From: JAWXBM01 sp034440115
Lineage (GTDB): Bacteria > Pseudomonadota > Gammaproteobacteria > Xanthomonadales > SZUA-36
Length of the DNA: 50,580 nt
Assembly: GCA_034440115.1 (NCBI GenBank)
Contig: JAWXBM010000074.1
Location: 1-50,580, forward strand
Direction: 5' to 3'
Shown: piece after piece, positions 1-7,998 of the stretch
Position numbering within the stretch: the first letter of the stretch is position 1
How the letters are laid out: every line of letters begins with the position of its first letter
Position numbers and translations under genes: made by a program
The notes under the pieces: generated by a model
Told to the model about the DNA's origin: nothing
The model's input: only the letters and a program-made list of their open reading frames with translations
The model's database searches: none

Positions 1-2705
1 AAGCTGGGTACGGGCTTGACGGCAGCGAACTTGCTCGCCTCACCGCCTTCCACCTGGTGGCCAATGATCTGCTCCCAGCAGCGATCGATGTTATCGCCAA
101 AAATGACGATCAGATCACCTTCCAGCCCGCTTTGTAGTGCAGCCTGGATGGCATCAACTTCATTGGGAATAAGTTCAACGGCAGACTCGCTGACACCCTT
201 GGCCAGCAGGGCGGTGCGCAGCATCTGCGGCACTTCATCGTGGCCACGGCCGCGCCTGTGATCATCCGCTTTGCAGATGTAATAGTCGAAATGACCAGCC
301 GCCTGCTCGGCAATGGCAGCAATATCCTCGTCACGTCGATCACCCGGAGCGGCCAGCACACAGGTCTTGCGACCATGCACTTCAAGCCGCCCTACCAACT
401 GGCAAATACTGTGAATGGCCGCGGCATTGTGACCGTAATCCAATATCACACGGAACGGGTGCTCGTCGAATACGTTCATGCGCCCCGGCGCCTGGAAAAT
501 ACTGGTATTGAAAGTGCGCAGCCCGTGACGGATATCGTCCAGCGATTTACCCAGGCTGTAAGCCAGTGCCGCCGCGAACATGGCGTTCTGCACGTTGTGC
601 GTGGCCTTGCCATCCATGGTGGCGGGGATCAAGTGAGTCCAGAGCAACTGAAAATGCGTGCCCTTGTCGTACAGCGTGATCATGTCTCCGTTCATGCCCT
701 GCTCCAGCACCACTGCCCGCCCGCCAGCGCGAATATGCTCCTTGACCAGCGCATGGGCCGGGTTCAGCGTGACATAGCACAGGTGTTCAGCTTCGGTGTA
801 ATCCGCCATGCGCAGGCACAACACGTCATCGGCATTCAGCACCGCAGTATTGCGCGCCACTTCAATCACGATGCGTTTGACTTCGGCCAACTGTTCCAGC
901 GTGTCGATGCCATGCAGTCCCAGGTGGTCGGCAGCGACATTCAAACAGGCCGCGACATCGCAGCGCCTATAACCGAGGCCGGAACGCAGCAAGCCTCCGC
1001 GGGCAGTTTCCATCACCGCTATATCCACACTGGGGTCGCGCAACACAATGTGAGCCGAACTCGGCCCGGTCATATCGCCTTTTACCGATAAGCGCCCATC
1101 GATATAAACCCCATCGGTAGACGTCATGCCCACCACGTGCCCGGCGGTTTTGAGTATGTGTGCCAGCATGCGCGTGGTAGTGGTTTTGCCATTGGTGCCG
1201 GTAATACTGGCGACCGGAATGCGCGTTGGCGTGCCGGGTGGAAACAGCATCTCCATTACCTTACCCGCCACATCACGCGGTTGCCCTTCGGAAGGTGCTA
1301 CATGCATACGAAAACCAGGGGCAGCGTTTATTTCCACGATGGCACCGCCAACGTCTTTGTAAGATTGGGTGATATCGGCAATCAGGAAATCCACTCCACC
1401 CACATCCAGACCTACGGCACGCACGGCACGTTCGGCCATCTGGCGGTTATCCGGATGCACCGTATCGGTCACATCGATGGCCGTGCCGCCGGTGGAGAGG
1501 TTGGCGGTTGAGCGCAGAAAAAACACCGCTCCTGCGGGTAATACAGAACCCGTATCTTTATCGGCCTTTTTCATCAGTTGTTCAGCCTGATGATCCAGCT
1601 CCAATCTGGTCAACACTTTCTCATGGCCGATACCACGGCGTGGATCCTGGTTCACAATATCAACCAGTTCTGCAATCGTGCTCTTGCCATCTCCTATCAC
1701 ATGACCAGGCACCCGCTTGGCGACTGCTACCAGTTCGCCATTGACCACCAGCATGCGGTGATCCATGCCGCTAATAAAACTCTCCACCAATACGCTGCTG
1801 CCCTTGGCGCTTTTCAGCGCCACGTGATAAGCCGCGGCCACCTGCTCATCATCGCTGAGGTTGATCGAAACCCCGCGGCCATGGTTGGCATCCAGCGGTT
1901 TGAGCACCACCGGAAAACCGATACGACGGGCGGCGCGCGTGGCCTCGCGCTCTGATTCAACCACTTTCTGCTGCGGCACTGGCAGGCCGAGATCACGCAA
2001 CAGGTTATGGGTTTCTTCCTTGTCGCAGGAGATCTCCACCACGATATGCGGTGTCTTGCTGGTAATGGTGGCCTGTATGCGTTGCTGTAAACGGCCATGA
2101 CCAAACTGTACCAACGAGTACTTGTTCAAACGTAACCAGGGAATTTCCCGCGCTTCTGCAGCGTTGACCAGGGATTGGGTGCTGGGACCAAATTCCTTGT
2201 GCTGGGCAAAGCGGATAAAGGAATTCAGTTCGGACTCGAAATCGAAATCACTTTCGATTTCATCGGCTAGTTTTTCTTGCAGCTTTTGCGGCAGAAGGTT
2301 CAGCAGGAGCTGACGTGAAATACGGGCAGCTTCCAGCCCTACGTCGCGCTGCTTGTACTGGAACACCATGTTGTATTGGCCTGGTGCGCCCATACCACGC
2401 GTGCGCCCAAAGGAAACATCGGAGCCAGCCATGTTCTGCAATTCCAGGCTGGCATGCTCCCAGACATGCGCCATCCAGGTACCTTCGTCTTCGCGCAAGC
2501 GGCGCAGAAAGCCACCGGCATCGGCGTAGGAACAGGTGTGCTGCGCCAGTCCTGGCAGAGAGGCTACCAGAGGTTCGATGAATTTTTCGCCCAGTCGCGC
2601 GGATGGCCAGTTTTCCAACACTCCCAGGTCTACCTGCTGCCTGATAACCGGAAAATGTGCATACAGGCTGGGGCCGACATAGACGTTGGTGGCAAGTATT
2701 TTCAT
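1..2705 (-). CDS. cphA: Cyanophycin synthetase CphA (3' end outside window)
   Basis: Polymerises Asp and Arg into cyanophycin with ATP, in the cytoplasm. Reading the minus strand from ATG at 2705 gives about 901 residues without a stop to the window edge. The N-terminal CphA domain comes first (starts MKILATNVYVGPSLYAHFPV). An ATP-grasp region follows at roughly residues 220-480 (for example FPVVLKPLDANHGRGV and GGAIVEINAAPGFRMH). A Mur-ligase-like domain follows with the P-loop ITGTNGKTTTTRML near residue 500, then DYGHNAAAIHSICQLV and APGDRRDEDI. The family is about 870-900 residues or a little more, so only a short tail can be missing. It follows cphB after about 430 nt that hold an inverted-repeat element. 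A GCAGG/CCTGC mini-hairpin lies just upstream of the start and includes the only AGG ribosome-binding candidate. Confidence 0.95.
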   Translation of the reverse strand, partial: MKILATNVYVGPSLYAHFPVIRQQVDLGVLENWPSARLGEKFIEPLVASLPGLAQHTCSYADAGGFLRRLREDEGTWMAHVWEHASLELQNMAGSDVSFGRTRGMGAPGQYNMVFQYKQRDVGLEAARISRQLLLNLLPQKLQEKLADEIESDFDFESELNSFIRFAQHKEFGPSTQSLVNAAEAREIPWLRLNKYSLVQFGHGRLQQRIQATITSKTPHIVVEISCDKEETHNLLRDLGLPVPQQKVVESEREATRAARRIGFPVVLKPLDANHGRGVSINLSDDEQVAAAYHVALKSAKGSSVLVESFISGMDHRMLVVNGELVAVAKRVPGHVIGDGKSTIAELVDIVNQDPRRGIGHEKVLTRLELDHQAEQLMKKADKDTGSVLPAGAVFFLRSTANLSTGGTAIDVTDTVHPDNRQMAERAVRAVGLDVGGVDFLIADITQSYKDVGGAIVEINAAPGFRMHVAPSEGQPRDVAGKVMEMLFPPGTPTRIPVASITGTNGKTTTTRMLAHILKTAGHVVGMTSTDGVYIDGRLSVKGDMTGPSSAHIVLRDPSVDIAVMETARGGLLRSGLGYRRCDVAACLNVAADHLGLHGIDTLEQLAEVKRIVIEVARNTAVLNADDVLCLRMADYTEAEHLCYVTLNPAHALVKEHIRAGGRAVVLEQGMNGDMITLYDKGTHFQLLWTHLIPATMDGKATHNVQNAMFAAALAYSLGKSLDDIRHGLRTFNTSIFQAPGRMNVFDEHPFRVILDYGHNAAAIHSICQLVGRLEVHGRKTCVLAAPGDRRDEDIAAIAEQAAGHFDYYICKADDHRRGRGHDEVPQMLRTALLAKGVSESAVELIPNEVDAIQAALQSGLEGDLIVIFGDNIDRCWEQIIGHQVEGGEASKFAAVKPVPS

Positions 2706-3138
2706 GGGCAGGCAACCTGCGGGTTTTGGGTATCAGCACATAGTACCGTCTAGTTTTGAATCTGTCTTGTGGCGCGCTGATTACCTCATTATCTGCATCA
2801 TGGCTGTAGGGCTTTACTGTTCTAAAAGCGCCAGGTCCCAGGCTGGTTTCTCGAAACCGTTCCCCGAGTCCGCCGACCTGCGGCCTACCTTGCTGAGCCG
2901 ATTAAGAGCCCGATGGCTGTAAGGGGGTCCGGCCCCGTAAACGCAGCCGAGGGCCGACCGAGTGCAGGCGGATGAGCGACAGGGATATCGCGAACGGCCC
3001 GCCCGAGCAGGAGCGTTTCGGGCCGCTTCGCCGGAACGACCGAGGCCCGAGGGAAGCCGAAGGCCAAGGCCAAGGCCCGGGATCGGACCCCCTTACAGCC
3101 ATCGGGCTAATTCACTTGGACAAATCGCACTTTTACGA
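2706..3138. other. Intergenic stretch between cphB and cphA
   Basis: This 433-nt gap holds no credible gene. Its centre is the 202-bp inverted-repeat element listed separately. The flanks, 2706-2906 and 3109-3138, show no clear promoter or terminator. If cphA is cotranscribed with cphB, the element lies inside the mRNA. Confidence 0.7.
2907..3108. mobile_element. 202-bp MITE-like element with 25-bp perfect terminal inverted repeats
   Basis: The segment 2907-2931 (begins AGCCCGATGGCTGTAAGG) is repeated exactly inverted at 3084-3108, giving 25 of 25 paired bases. The interior is GC-rich and contains a short tandem AGGCCA repeat near 3058-3076. No transposase is encoded inside. I see no convincing target-site duplication. 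It has the form of a non-autonomous insertion or a large intergenic palindromic repeat family; which one cannot be decided from one copy. Confidence 0.7.
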
Positions 3139-3960
3139 TCAATCAGGAAACGCCTCGCGGGTTTCGATATTGAAACGGGCGCCTTCCGCCAACACGTGCA
3201 ACTTCAGGCCGATCAAAGTGACCGCCTCAGCTTTGCGCACCCGACTCATGGAGGAATGCTTGAGATTGGCCGGATCAACCACCGTGACGGTGCCCGTTCC
3301 CACCACTTCAAACATACCATCCGGGGCAATAAATGCCGCCGTGTTCTCATCGATACCCAAACCACAGGCAAAGGGGTTGAATGACAGGGCTGCCAGCAAA
3401 CGCCCCATGCGTTGCCGCTGGTTAAAATGCTGATCGACGATGACCCGATTGGTCAGCCCCAAACCCGGCGCCAGTTCCACCCCGCTTTCGCGCGGCGATG
3501 GGCCACTACGACCACTGGCAATCATGTGTTCGGAAACAATCGCAGCGCCGGCCGAAGTACCCGCAACATGCACACCTTCAGAATTCAGCTTGCGAATCAA
3601 ACGTGCCACCGGCGTACCGCCCAGAATAGTGGACAAGCGCAACTGGTTACCGCCGGTAATAAAAATGCCGGTAGCTTTGCCCAGCGCCCGCAGCATTTCC
3701 TCATCAAAACAATCTTCCCGTTGGTCGAGCGGCATGCACATCGACTTAGCGCCCAGTTCCTTGAACAGCTCCATGTACATGGGCCCGGTTTCATTGACCT
3801 CTGAGGCAGTTGGAATCACCAGGATACGAGCTTCTTTACCACCACAGAGTTTTACGAAGCGCTTGTGGATTGGTGGTTTCTTGCTGACGGCCCGGTGTTC
3901 GGCACCCCCGATGGGAATGATGTAACCACGAGCATTGGTTTTTATGGGTTTTGCAGGCAT
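3139..3960 (-). CDS. cphB: Cyanophycinase (peptidase S51)
   Basis: Cytoplasmic serine exopeptidase that releases beta-Asp-Arg dipeptides from cyanophycin. The 273-residue length is normal for the family. The nucleophile elbow GTSAGAA (Ser136) and the upstream IFITGGNQLRLS and VIPTASE segments are the family signature, as is GIDENTAAFI near the C-terminus. The start ATG at 3960 lies 18 nt after the iadA stop, so the two are probably one transcript. Together with iadA upstream and cphA downstream the pathway from polymer to free amino acids is complete. Confidence 0.95.
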   Translation of the reverse strand: MPAKPIKTNARGYIIPIGGAEHRAVSKKPPIHKRFVKLCGGKEARILVIPTASEVNETGPMYMELFKELGAKSMCMPLDQREDCFDEEMLRALGKATGIFITGGNQLRLSTILGGTPVARLIRKLNSEGVHVAGTSAGAAIVSEHMIASGRSGPSPRESGVELAPGLGLTNRVIVDQHFNQRQRMGRLLAALSFNPFACGLGIDENTAAFIAPDGMFEVVGTGTVTVVDPANLKHSSMSRVRKAEAVTLIGLKLHVLAEGARFNIETREAFPD

Positions 3961-3978
3961 TAAACAGAGCTTCCTTTC

Positions 3979-5145
3979 CTATTCTTCTTCAAATGTACCC
4001 AGCAGGACCGGCTGACTCTCGCGAACCATCCAACGTCCCATGGCCATAACATCGCGCACCGCGCTATCAGCATCCAGCACCACCAGGTCAGCATCCAGAC
4101 CCGGCTCTATGCGGCCTTTGCTGCGCAGCCTCAACAAGCTGGCTACGTTACTGCTCAGGCAAGGCAGAATTTCCTGCAGCTTATGGCCACGGTGACGCAG
4201 TTCTGCCAGCGTTTCGGGCAAACCTGAGGAACTGGCGAATTCCATGCGCAGCATTTCACCTTGGGCATTGAAAGTGGGTAAGCAACCGCCACCATCCGAA
4301 CTCAATGTGAAATGTTCAGCCGGGCAGCCTTTTAGTCGATAACGTTCCCAGGCATCCGCTGCCGACCAGGCATCTTCGTCCGCGGCTACCGGAAAGGTGG
4401 TGACATCGATGGTGACGCCTTGCTGAGCCAGCTCGCAGGCTTCCTCAAACAGCGCTTTATTGCGATTGACGTGAGTGGGGTGAAATACCCGTGGCGGCAA
4501 CTCGCTTTCAGCCAAAGCGCGCCGAACCATTTCCAGGCCACGCTTACCGTCCCCCAGATGCAGGTGCAACACACCGGCCTTGCGGGTTAACAGGCCTGCC
4601 ACGTGAACTTCAGAGGCCAGGCGCAATAACTCAGCATAAGTGGGCTGGCTGGAACGATGGTCGGAGATGGCCAGCTCGCCCAGGCCAATGATGGCTTCAA
4701 TATTGACCACATCACTGGCAACGGAACCCGTCAAGGTAGTGGGTGGCACATGGTAGCCGCCGGTCCAGCACCAGGCAGACAAACCTTCTGCCCGCAACCC
4801 CTGCACTCGGGCCAGCACATTGGCGGTAGTGCGGGTGATGTCGTCCGTGCCCAACAACCCCACTACGCTGGTTACACCATGGCGCGTGAACTGACTGAGC
4901 GGCACACTGGGCGCCTGAGTGGCAAAACCATCCTCACCCCCGCCGCCGGTAATGTGGACATGGCAATCGATAAAGCCCGGCACCAGTGCTGCACCGTCCA
5001 GATCCACAGTCTCACAGGCCAGTAGTGGGTCCATTTCGGGTAGTTCTGCAGCCAAATAGAGAATTTTCCCGCCGGCAACGAGAACACAACCACGGCCGAA
5101 GTAATCCGGTGTATAAATTTCCGCATTCTGGAACAGAGTGAACAA
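3979..5145 (-). CDS. iadA: Isoaspartyl (beta-aspartyl) dipeptidase, M38 family
   Basis: Hydrolyses beta-Asp dipeptides. Next to cyanophycinase its likely substrate is beta-Asp-Arg, giving Asp and Arg. It is an amidohydrolase of 388 residues, with metal ligands His62 and His64 in FIDCHVH followed by the family stretch ITGGGGEDGF, and later ISDHRSSQPT and HPTHVNRN. At the place where E. coli IadA has the carbamylated lysine (before AISDHRS), this protein has Glu157. The start is probably TTG at 5145: no ATG lies in frame between it and an upstream in-frame stop. First gene of the minus-strand cyanophycin cluster; a real start a few codons upstream cannot be excluded. Confidence 0.9.
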   Translation of the reverse strand: MFTLFQNAEIYTPDYFGRGCVLVAGGKILYLAAELPEMDPLLACETVDLDGAALVPGFIDCHVHITGGGGEDGFATQAPSVPLSQFTRHGVTSVVGLLGTDDITRTTANVLARVQGLRAEGLSAWCWTGGYHVPPTTLTGSVASDVVNIEAIIGLGELAISDHRSSQPTYAELLRLASEVHVAGLLTRKAGVLHLHLGDGKRGLEMVRRALAESELPPRVFHPTHVNRNKALFEEACELAQQGVTIDVTTFPVAADEDAWSAADAWERYRLKGCPAEHFTLSSDGGGCLPTFNAQGEMLRMEFASSSGLPETLAELRHRGHKLQEILPCLSSNVASLLRLRSKGRIEPGLDADLVVLDADSAVRDVMAMGRWMVRESQPVLLGTFEEE

Positions 5146-5200
5146 AGTGAATGATCCGTGCCGACGGTCTGCGCCGCGATAGGGGCGTCATTTTACCCGG

Positions 5201-5224
5201 AAAGCTGAAGCCGGTTACAGCTTT
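5201..5224 (-). terminator. Possible weak terminator hairpin after agt
   Basis: AAAGCTG and CAGCTTT form a 7-bp stem around a 10-nt loop, downstream of the glycosyltransferase stop at 5325 and upstream of iadA. There is no good T-run, so rho-independent function is uncertain. The remaining sequence between 5146 and 5324 shows nothing else. Confidence 0.25.
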
Positions 5225-5324
5225 GACAGGATATTAATGCAACAGCCTGGTTTGGCAAGCTGGATTGTCAGCCTGTTGCGCTCGACCCATTGCGGGCCCG
5301 AAGTGCACTGGAGCTGCCCCGCCT

Positions 5325-6359
5325 TCAACTGGCATGGGCCAGCGTGATGTATTCCGCACTCGCCTGTTGCTGGCGCTGAAACGCCAGAAACGTTTCGGTA
5401 GAACGTCGCCAACTGTGTTCCCGGGCGAGTTCGATGCAGGCATCACCATCCAACGCCAGGGCGCGGAAAATCGCTGCTTTCAGATCTTCATCCATGGCAC
5501 CTGTGGCACCTTCAGTAAGAATATCGGCTGGACCTGGCACCGGAAATGCCGCCACCGGCACACCGCAGGCCATGGCTTCGAGCATCACCAGGCCCAAGGT
5601 GTCGGTGCGACTGGGGAACACGAACACATCAGCCGCGGAGAGCATCTTGGCCAGTTCCACACCAAAGCGGGCGCCGGTAAAAACTGCAGCCGGGTACTTC
5701 TTCTGCAATTTCGGCAAATCCGGCCCATCTCCTACAATCACCTGGGTACCCGGCAAGCTCAGATCGAGAAACTGCTCCAGGTTTTTCTCTACAGCCACCC
5801 GCCCCATGTACATGCTAATGGGCCGCGGTAAAGAAAGGGCGTCCTTACCCAACGGTCGAAACAACTCGCTATCAACCGCGCCTGGCCAAACGGACAGATG
5901 GCCAAAACCCCGCGCTTCCAGCAGGTTCTTTTGCGTGCGCGTGCGCACTAACGTGTTATGGGCAGGTGCGTGGAAACGCCGCAGCACCGCATAACTCAGC
6001 GACAAAGGTATGGGTGCCCGGAGACGCAGATACTCCGGAAAACGGGTGTGATAGGAAGTTGCAAAAGGAAACTCATTTTGCAAGCACCAGGCTCTTCCGG
6101 CATTACCCAATGTACCTTCGGTAGATATATGCACCAAATCCGGTTTGAACTTGTCCAGGCTGTTGGCAACCTGGCGACCGGGCATTACCGACAGGCGAAT
6201 TTCCGCGTAACCGGGACAAGGTACGGTGCGAAATTTGTCCGGAGTGATCAAGCCCACCTGGTGACCCAGTTCTTGCAGACAGGCAAGCGTTTGACGGAAA
6301 GTTGTTACTACGCCATTGACCTGTGGCAACCAGGCATCACTGACCAACGCAATTTTCAT
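5325..6359 (-). CDS. agt: GT4 glycosyltransferase, Agt-like (glycolipid synthesis)
   Basis: Probable diacylglycerol glycosyltransferase that replaces phospholipid headgroups by sugar. The 344-residue GT-B protein has the N-terminal acceptor motif LVSDAWLPQVNGVVTT, the acceptor-side HISTEGTLG and TSYHTRFPEYL, and the donor-site pattern SRTDTLGLVMLEAMACGVPV, where Asp replaces the first Glu of the usual EX7E, as in related glycolipid GT4 enzymes. Its ATG overlaps the stop of the upstream phosphoesterase (ATGA), which indicates translational coupling. The pairing with a PlcP-like enzyme and the PHO boxes upstream support the lipid remodelling role. Sugar donor (glucose, glucuronate or mannose) cannot be told. 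Alternative: a phosphatidylinositol-type mannosyltransferase. Confidence 0.8.
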   Translation of the reverse strand: MKIALVSDAWLPQVNGVVTTFRQTLACLQELGHQVGLITPDKFRTVPCPGYAEIRLSVMPGRQVANSLDKFKPDLVHISTEGTLGNAGRAWCLQNEFPFATSYHTRFPEYLRLRAPIPLSLSYAVLRRFHAPAHNTLVRTRTQKNLLEARGFGHLSVWPGAVDSELFRPLGKDALSLPRPISMYMGRVAVEKNLEQFLDLSLPGTQVIVGDGPDLPKLQKKYPAAVFTGARFGVELAKMLSAADVFVFPSRTDTLGLVMLEAMACGVPVAAFPVPGPADILTEGATGAMDEDLKAAIFRALALDGDACIELAREHSWRRSTETFLAFQRQQQASAEYITLAHAS

Positions 6360-7228
6360 GCTGCTCTCCCTTGTAAATCGGGCTCATTCATAGGTACTTG
6401 ATCTGCTTTCAGGGACTTTGCTTTTTCGCGCCACTGCAACAACTCAATACGCCCGTCACGGTGTTCCACCAGGGCGGTGCAACTCTCAACCCAATCACCG
6501 CAGTTCATGTAGGTGAGACCCTTGCCATGACGGATTTCTGCCCGGTGTATGTGGCCACAAATGACACCATCGACATTTTCTTTGTGGGCAAAAGCCATCA
6601 CTGCCTGTTCAAATCGATCGATATATTCCATGGCGTTTCTGACCCGGGTTTTCACAAAAGTTGCCAATGACCAGTATTCCCGGCCGGACTTTTGTCGACA
6701 CCAGTTGAGCCAGCCATTTACTTTTAGCAGACCGTCGTAAACCCAGGTTCCGATCAGTGCCAGCAGCGGTGAACATCGGACAACGCTGTCGAATTGATCT
6801 CCGTGCGTAACCAGAATTCTGCGTTGATCCGCCGTGGTGTGAATGAACTGGTCGTGGATTTCCAGCAAACCGATTTTCAGCCCAACGTAATGTCGCAAGG
6901 CTTCATCATGATTCCCGGGAACATAAATCACTCGGGTTCCGCTTCGGGTCATCTCCAGGAGTTTCTCAATTACCATGCTGTGACTCGCAACCCACTCAGG
7001 TCGCTTGCGCAAATTGATGAAGTCGATTATGTCGCCAACCAGGTAAATGACATCACAACGCAAGCGTCCGAGAAAATCAGTCAGGAATTCCGCACTGCAG
7101 CCTGAAAACCCAAGGTGGACATCAGAAATAAATACTGCGCGAACGTTCAATGGCATTGTCGGCAGAGACTCACATTGAAATTGGTTCTTGGCAGAACTTT
7201 TCGTGCGTATGGATCTGACCCTATCCAT
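6356..7228 (-). CDS. plcP: PlcP-like metallophosphoesterase (LpxH-like fold)
   Basis: Probable phospholipase C that removes phosphorylated headgroups from membrane phospholipids to give diacylglycerol during phosphate limitation. In 290 residues it carries all calcineurin-type metal motifs: DVHLG (Asp36, His38), GDIID (Asp66), GNHDE (105-109), THGDQFD (141-147) and GHIH (225-228). LpxH-type UDP-diacylglucosamine hydrolases share the fold, so annotation as LpxH is the main alternative. Linkage to an Agt-like gene and PHO boxes favours PlcP. The ATG at 7228 has a strong GGGAGGA eight to nine nt upstream; the internal ATG at 7156 does not, so the longer form was chosen. Confidence 0.8.
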   Translation of the reverse strand: MDRVRSIRTKSSAKNQFQCESLPTMPLNVRAVFISDVHLGFSGCSAEFLTDFLGRLRCDVIYLVGDIIDFINLRKRPEWVASHSMVIEKLLEMTRSGTRVIYVPGNHDEALRHYVGLKIGLLEIHDQFIHTTADQRRILVTHGDQFDSVVRCSPLLALIGTWVYDGLLKVNGWLNWCRQKSGREYWSLATFVKTRVRNAMEYIDRFEQAVMAFAHKENVDGVICGHIHRAEIRHGKGLTYMNCGDWVESCTALVEHRDGRIELLQWREKAKSLKADQVPMNEPDLQGRAA

Positions 7229-7253
7229 GCTTCATCCTCCCGAGTTTGGACAC

Positions 7254-7310
7254 ACCCTAGTGACCATGGATGACAGGGATATGAAGAAGTGATGACGAAA
7301 TGATGAATCT
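7254..7310 (-). promoter_or_regulatory. PHO-box array and -10 for plcP-agt (minus strand)
   Basis: Read on the minus strand, four units ending in TTCAT, GTCAT, TTCAT and GTCAT occupy 7303-7307, 7292-7296, 7281-7285 and 7270-7274, an exact 11-nt period. The last two units, TCTTCAT-ATCC-CTGTCAT, are a near-consensus PHO box. Ten nt further lies TAGGGT (7254-7259), a -10 candidate at the distance typical for PhoB-activated promoters. The transcript would start some 20-25 nt before the plcP ATG. Confidence 0.75.
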
Positions 7311-7368
7311 TTGGCGGGCGGAAATTTACAGAATCCAGTCGCCGCTTTACACCACGGCCGTCACGCAA

Positions 7369-7413
7369 AATTCATTAAACGGTCATTTCACTGTCAAGTA
7401 AGCGGCTGATAAT
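7369..7413 (+). promoter_or_regulatory. PHO-box array and -10 for PAP2-psd (plus strand)
   Basis: Plus-strand units AATTCAT, CGGTCAT and CTGTCAA end at 7375, 7386 and 7397, again with an exact 11-nt period and 4-nt spacers (TAAA, TTCA). Exactly 10 nt later is GATAAT (7408-7413), five of six bases of the -10 consensus, and no -35 box is needed in this promoter class. The start codon of the PAP2 gene follows at 7448. Confidence 0.8.
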
Positions 7414-7447
7414 TCGGCGCAATCCTGGCAAAAGGAGCAAACCAATC

Positions 7448-7987
7448 ATGCGGGCACGAATTTTGACGGCAGGATTTGCACGCCTGGATGAACTTGAGGG
7501 GCGCTTATGCCTGCCTTGCAACAACGTTGCACAATATCCGCTGGTTGGTGGCTATTTTCGTGTGGTTAGCCGCCTGGGTGACGGTGTCCTCTGGTACACG
7601 TTGTTGGCCACATTGCCGATTATTTTTGGTCAAACAGCCCTTGCTCCGACAGCACATATGGCTTTGACCGCATTGACCGGTGTGCTCGTCTACAAAGGCA
7701 TCAAGAGCTCGATGTTGCGTGAACGTCCATTTGCCTCACACGCAACCGTTCATGCCATCACTCAACCACTGGACCGCTACAGTTTTCCATCCGGGCATAC
7801 TCTGCAGGCCACCCTGTTTCTGGTGATGCTGGCGCACTACTATCCTGACATCGCTTTGACGTTGCTTCCTTTTGTCGTCAGCGTAGCGGCTTCTCGAGTG
7901 ATACTCGGCTTGCACTACCCTTCAGATGTGCTGGTTGGTGCCTTGCTCGGCTGGGCACTGGCCTTTACCAGCCTGGCCTGGTTGTAA
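7448..7987 (+). CDS. PAP2-family membrane phosphatase
   Basis: Integral membrane lipid phosphatase of 179 residues. All three catalytic motifs are intact: KSSMLRERP (Lys86, Arg93), PSGH (114-117) and SRVILGLHYPSD (Arg150, His156, Asp160), set among several hydrophobic helices. Likely substrates are phosphatidic acid, phosphatidylglycerophosphate or undecaprenyl diphosphate; which one is not visible. GGAG ten nt before the ATG is the ribosome-binding site. It is the first gene behind the plus-strand PHO boxes, so it should rise in phosphate starvation, where release of phosphate and diacylglycerol from phosphatidate would make sense. Confidence 0.88.
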   Translation: MRARILTAGFARLDELEGRLCLPCNNVAQYPLVGGYFRVVSRLGDGVLWYTLLATLPIIFGQTALAPTAHMALTALTGVLVYKGIKSSMLRERPFASHATVHAITQPLDRYSFPSGHTLQATLFLVMLAHYYPDIALTLLPFVVSVAASRVILGLHYPSDVLVGALLGWALAFTSLAWL

Positions 7988-7998
7988 TTCTGAATAAA

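Noticed and set aside
240..1091. 283-codon open frame on the plus strand
   Set aside because: Lies wholly antisense to the cphA coding sequence, which has clear family motifs; no ribosome-binding site and no recognisable domain.
2885..3433. Short ORFs across the inverted-repeat element
   Set aside because: Frames run through GC-rich repeat sequence on both strands and contain no known domain.
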